A stretch of DNA of 64,000 bases, taken from assembly GCF_000373265.1 (NCBI RefSeq), contig NZ_KB890762.1, positions 940,833-1,004,832 on the forward strand. Direction: 5' to 3'. The position numbers and the translations under genes are program-made. Below, piece by piece: positions 61,677-64,000 of this stretch. Below the pieces are notes generated by a model. The model was not told the DNA's origin and did not search any database. It was given only the letters and a program-made list of their open reading frames with translations. Origin of the DNA: Pontibacter roseus DSM 17521 (GTDB lineage: Bacteria > Bacteroidota > Bacteroidia > Cytophagales > Hymenobacteraceae). Every line of letters starts with the position of its first letter. The stretch's first letter is position 1.

Positions 61677-62767
61677 GTCGCCTCTTCCATACCCTCCGGC
61701 AGGCTTGGCAGGAATTCCTGGCGTTTCGGGTGGCGCTGCTATACCTGTTGTTGCTCACGTTGCTGGTGCTCGTGCTGCCCTGGCTGCCACTGCCCTTCCA
61801 TCCCAATGAGCTGGACCTGGAGCATGTGTTTCAACGTCCGTTTGATTGGGAGGCCTACCAGCAGGGCCGCCCTTTCCATTGGCTGGGCACCGATACGCTG
61901 GGAAGGGACGTGCTGGCGAACACACTGTTTGGTGCTCGCACTGCCTGGGCCATCAGCTTTCCGGTAATGGTGCTCACCACGCTGCTGGGGGTGGGACTGG
62001 GGACTTCGGCTGGCTTGTACGGCGACAAGAAAGCACGCATGAGCCGTGGCAGAGCGCTGATGCTGTTGCTGGCTGCACTGGTGGCGTTCTATTACGGCAT
62101 CTATTTACCATTGCAATTGACCAGCCTGCGCTTTGATACCACAGCCTATACCTATGCGTTAACACTTGCTTTGCTGCTTCCCGGGATATTGGTATTCGGA
62201 ATCACTCCCCTACTGAAGCGATGGGACTTTTTCTGTGAGGAAATAGCCTTGCCGGTAGACCAGGCGGTGCTGCGTCTCATCGAAATGCTGACCAGCATAC
62301 CCCGGTTGATTCTGATACTTGTACTGGCATCTTTTGCGCCGCCTTCCCTCCTGCTACTCTCGCTCCTGCTCATATTCACCTTCTGGACAGGTATAGCCCG
62401 ACTGGCCCGAGCCGAGACACTGCGCATCCGGGAGCTGCCTTACTTTGAGGCGGCTACTGGTATCGGGGCTACACAGGCCCAACTCATATATAGGCATGCG
62501 CTGCCCAACATGCTGGCCCCTATTCTGGTGTCCTCTGTGTTTGGCCTAGCCAGCCTGATGTTGCTGGAGTCCACGCTCTCTTTTCTGAACATAGGCGTCT
62601 CTACGGATTTGGCAAGTTGGGGCAGGATGATTTCAGGTATACGCTCCAATACCTCCGCCTGGTGGCTGGTAGCCTTTCCCGGAGCCTTGCTTTCCCTTAC
62701 GGTGCTCGGACTCCAGACCCTTAGCCATTATTTCCTGAAATCCTCCAGAGGAAACACCCGGCTATAA
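61673..62767 (+). CDS. DppC/OppC-like permease with insertion
   Basis: 364 residues. The N-terminal DppC hallmark HWLGTDTLGRDVLANTLFG is present, as is the EAA loop RELPYFEAATGIGATQAQLI. An extra segment (about residues 122-190) with at least one additional hydrophobic stretch (YTYALTLALLLPGILVFGI) separates the early helices from the core at LPVDQAVLRLIEMLTSIPRL. Both permeases are thus enlarged in parallel, implying co-evolved extracytoplasmic contacts. It is the last gene of the importer unit. Confidence 0.91.
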   Translation: MSRLFHTLRQAWQEFLAFRVALLYLLLLTLLVLVLPWLPLPFHPNELDLEHVFQRPFDWEAYQQGRPFHWLGTDTLGRDVLANTLFGARTAWAISFPVMVLTTLLGVGLGTSAGLYGDKKARMSRGRALMLLLAALVAFYYGIYLPLQLTSLRFDTTAYTYALTLALLLPGILVFGITPLLKRWDFFCEEIALPVDQAVLRLIEMLTSIPRLILILVLASFAPPSLLLLSLLLIFTFWTGIARLARAETLRIRELPYFEAATGIGATQAQLIYRHALPNMLAPILVSSVFGLASLMLLESTLSFLNIGVSTDLASWGRMISGIRSNTSAWWLVAFPGALLSLTVLGLQTLSHYFLKSSRGNTRL

Positions 62768-62995
62768 CTGTTACTTTTTTCTAGCTTGTTCGCTTCTAGC
62801 ACAAGAACCAAAGCGCAGTTTTCTAACGAAAATATAACATATAAGGAATAAACGATATACTTACGCCAGCCATGCAGGTATTTTTCTGGCGAGATAACCC
62901 GATTTATAGATGTTACTTTTTCTAAAAAACATTCCTCTTTTGTGATAAGGCTACTCTGTATTATTGTCCTATACAAACCCTTAACCCTACGTCAC

Positions 62996-63259
62996 ATGAA
63001 CATCTATGGAAACCCTGCAGCAAAAACCAACTTCGAGAGTGGTAGCTGCCCTCTAGTGACTACCTATTCTGCTTCGTCCTGGCAATCTTATGTGGAGGAG
63101 GAAGCAGTAGAGTACTCTACCATTGATGGGGAGGTAATAACGTCAATGGCCGGAACGAGCGCCTTGCAAAAGGGAGCTGGCATTTTGATTGGAGATTATT
63201 TTGTGGGCATCTCGGAAAGCCTGCAGGGTTTCACGAACAGGCCCTTCTTAAGGTATTAA
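62996..63259 (+). CDS. Small protein of unknown function
   Basis: 87 residues from ATG 62996 (MNIYGNPAAKTNFESGSCPL); an upstream frame from 62942 has no support. It contains a single Cys, then TYSASSWQSYVEEEAVEYST and a Gly-containing end. The YGNPAAKTNFESGSC...TY start is faintly reminiscent of DUF5977 repeats found in Bacteroidota adhesins, but too short to assign. A UUCG-loop terminator follows, supporting a real transcript. Confidence 0.6.
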   Translation: MNIYGNPAAKTNFESGSCPLVTTYSASSWQSYVEEEAVEYSTIDGEVITSMAGTSALQKGAGILIGDYFVGISESLQGFTNRPFLRY

Positions 63260-63335
63260 ATGGAAATGGATTACCCTTGTAAAAGGGTTAGAAGATATTA
63301 AAAATGTTGGTTGTTTGTGTTTAGATTGACAAGTC

Positions 63336-63370
63336 GCCCTGTAGTTCGCTGCAGGGCATTTGTTTTTAAA
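63336..63370 (+). terminator. UUCG-tetraloop terminator
   Basis: Stem GCCCTGTAG / CTGCAGGGC (one G-U) closed by TTCG is followed by ATTTGTTTTT. Confidence 0.93.
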
Positions 63371-63399
63371 AGGGCGGATGCTATACCAGCATCCGCCCT
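63371..63399. terminator. Terminator for the Cys-rich small gene, motif in loop
   Basis: A 12 bp perfect stem (AGGGCGGATGCT and complement) with loop ATACC. The minus-strand tail TTTAAAAACA and the plus-strand tail CTCTGTTTT allow use in both directions. Confidence 0.85.
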
Positions 63400-63411
63400 C
63401 TCTGTTTTGAA

Positions 63412-63648
63412 TTATACCCAGCGCTTACGCTCGCTGAAATGATTGCAGCCGAACATAGCGCCCGTAATCATCTCAAATTGCCTTGGCTTCCTGTCTTCCG
63501 GCCCTTCATGCACCAGGGGCAGCACATAGGCTGGCTCCAGGGCATGCTGCCCGGTCAATTCGTCGCATACGCCAAAATCTTTGCTTTGCAGCTGTACTTT
63601 ATTGGGGTCTTGCTCCCAGTGTGTGCAATGATTGCAAGTAGCTTCCAT
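63412..63648 (-). CDS. Small Cys-rich putative metal-binding protein
   Basis: 78 residues from ATG 63648. CNHC at residues 5-8, Cys about 28 (FGVCDELTG) and Cys/His near the end (FGCNHFSERKRW) form a possible zinc or iron-sulphur site. Eight further upstream codons are open but add only MLNLTYNT. Function unknown. It sits between ggt and a terminator on the minus strand. Confidence 0.72.
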   Translation of the reverse strand: MEATCNHCTHWEQDPNKVQLQSKDFGVCDELTGQHALEPAYVLPLVHEGPEDRKPRQFEMITGAMFGCNHFSERKRWV

Positions 63649-63789
63649 AGTATTATAAGTTAGATTCAACATCAGTTTATAAGACTAATACTACTCTTTT
63701 ACCTGCCCGGGTTTCAGAATGCGTCTGTTGAGCAGCAATTTAGAATCTGACCAAATAAGCAGAATGCAATTCATTGTCTGAACTTCGGC

Positions 63790-64000
63790 CTACCAGCCAA
63801 TGCCGTAATCCTCGCCATGGTTGCTGGAGCCCCCCCAGAAGCTACCATGCTTCCAGTCGAAGAAGATGGCGTTGATGGGTCCGCTGGTGCGGTCACCGAA
63901 GCTCAAGGTATAGCCCATCTTCTTGAGTTCGTTGCGCACCGAATCCGGCGTGCTTTCATTCAGCAGGATATGCCCCGGCTTTGGTTTGCGGTCATCGGTC
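63790..64000 (-). CDS. ggt: Gamma-glutamyltransferase, C-terminal end
   Basis: The last 70 residues of a gamma-glutamyltransferase, running off the window edge. The end HILLNESTPDSVRNELKKMG, INAIFFDWKHGSFWGGSSNH and the terminal EDYGIGW are typical of the small subunit, which forms part of the catalytic core after self-cleavage. The enzyme hydrolyses glutathione and gamma-glutamyl peptides in the periplasm. The catalytic Thr lies outside the window. Confidence 0.9.
   Translation of the reverse strand, partial: TDDRKPKPGHILLNESTPDSVRNELKKMGYTLSFGDRTSGPINAIFFDWKHGSFWGGSSNHGEDYGIGW

Noticed and set aside
1-64000. tRNA, rRNA, tmRNA or known riboswitch
   Set aside because: No cloverleaf with a T-loop signature, no conserved ribosomal segments and no recognised riboswitch core were seen by reading.

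Overview
The window is a 64 kb chromosomal segment of a moderately GC-rich member of the Bacteroidota, most likely Cytophagales/Hymenobacteraceae and Pontibacter-like. This rests on several signs: many lipoproteins with short Bacteroidota-type lipoboxes, a LytS/LytTR pair, DUF1573, a fused E1 alpha/beta 2-oxoacid dehydrogenase, a short AMP nucleosidase, TAnnTTTG promoter boxes and few Shine-Dalgarno sequences. The genus is inference. No tRNA, rRNA, CRISPR array, transposase, integrase or phage gene was recognised.

Layout. 1-3005: 3' end of ligA and a LytS/LytTR two-component pair. 3006-8437: an AT-richer vanadium-haloperoxidase-like lipoprotein, dapA, a lipoprotein, and a membrane protein with a DUF421 protein. 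8489-11540 (minus): an arsenic-type operon (arsR, metallophosphoesterase, ACR3 efflux pump) and an SRPBCC protein. 11737-14138: four low-complexity, probably disordered proteins, three of which contain no Lys, Cys or Ile. 14323-17834: a coupled DUF547 / FAD oxidoreductase / membrane polyferredoxin operon. 17835-19713: repeat-rich intergenic DNA. 19714-28828: TetR regulators, two STAS-like proteins, an erythromycin-esterase-like lipoprotein, MDR oxidoreductase, beta carbonic anhydrase, PLP decarboxylase and AlaA-type aminotransferase. 29121-31523: a kinase divergent from umuDC across a palindromic operator. 32199-41674: radical SAM protein, Mn catalase, FRG protein, an uncharacterised lipoprotein, DUF885 and PDZ-hydrolase pair, transglutaminase-like protein and an NtrC-type regulator lacking its DNA-binding domain. 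42336-54892: MtfA-like peptidase, LuxE-like enzyme, fused E1, DUF1573, alanine dehydrogenase, LTA-synthase-like sulfatase, AMP nucleosidase, amidohydrolase. 55036-62767: MFS transporter, a cytosolic helical-repeat (TPR-like) protein, a 56-residue Thr-rich peptide and a peptide-type ABC importer. 62996-64000: two small proteins and the 3' end of ggt.

Three features stand out beyond ordinary genes. (1) The hexamer GGTATA/TATACC occurs about 155 times by hand count, roughly six times chance expectation, in genes, intergenic DNA and terminator loops. (2) The Arg/Tyr/Asp/Gly-rich protein cluster at 11.7-14.1 kb looks like a condensate- or stress-protein locus. (3) A structured non-coding composite element occurs in two long copies and one short copy at 17.9, 31.6 and 41.8 kb. 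A TPR protein / small peptide / peptide importer neighbourhood at 56.5-62.8 kb is a speculative peptide-signalling candidate.
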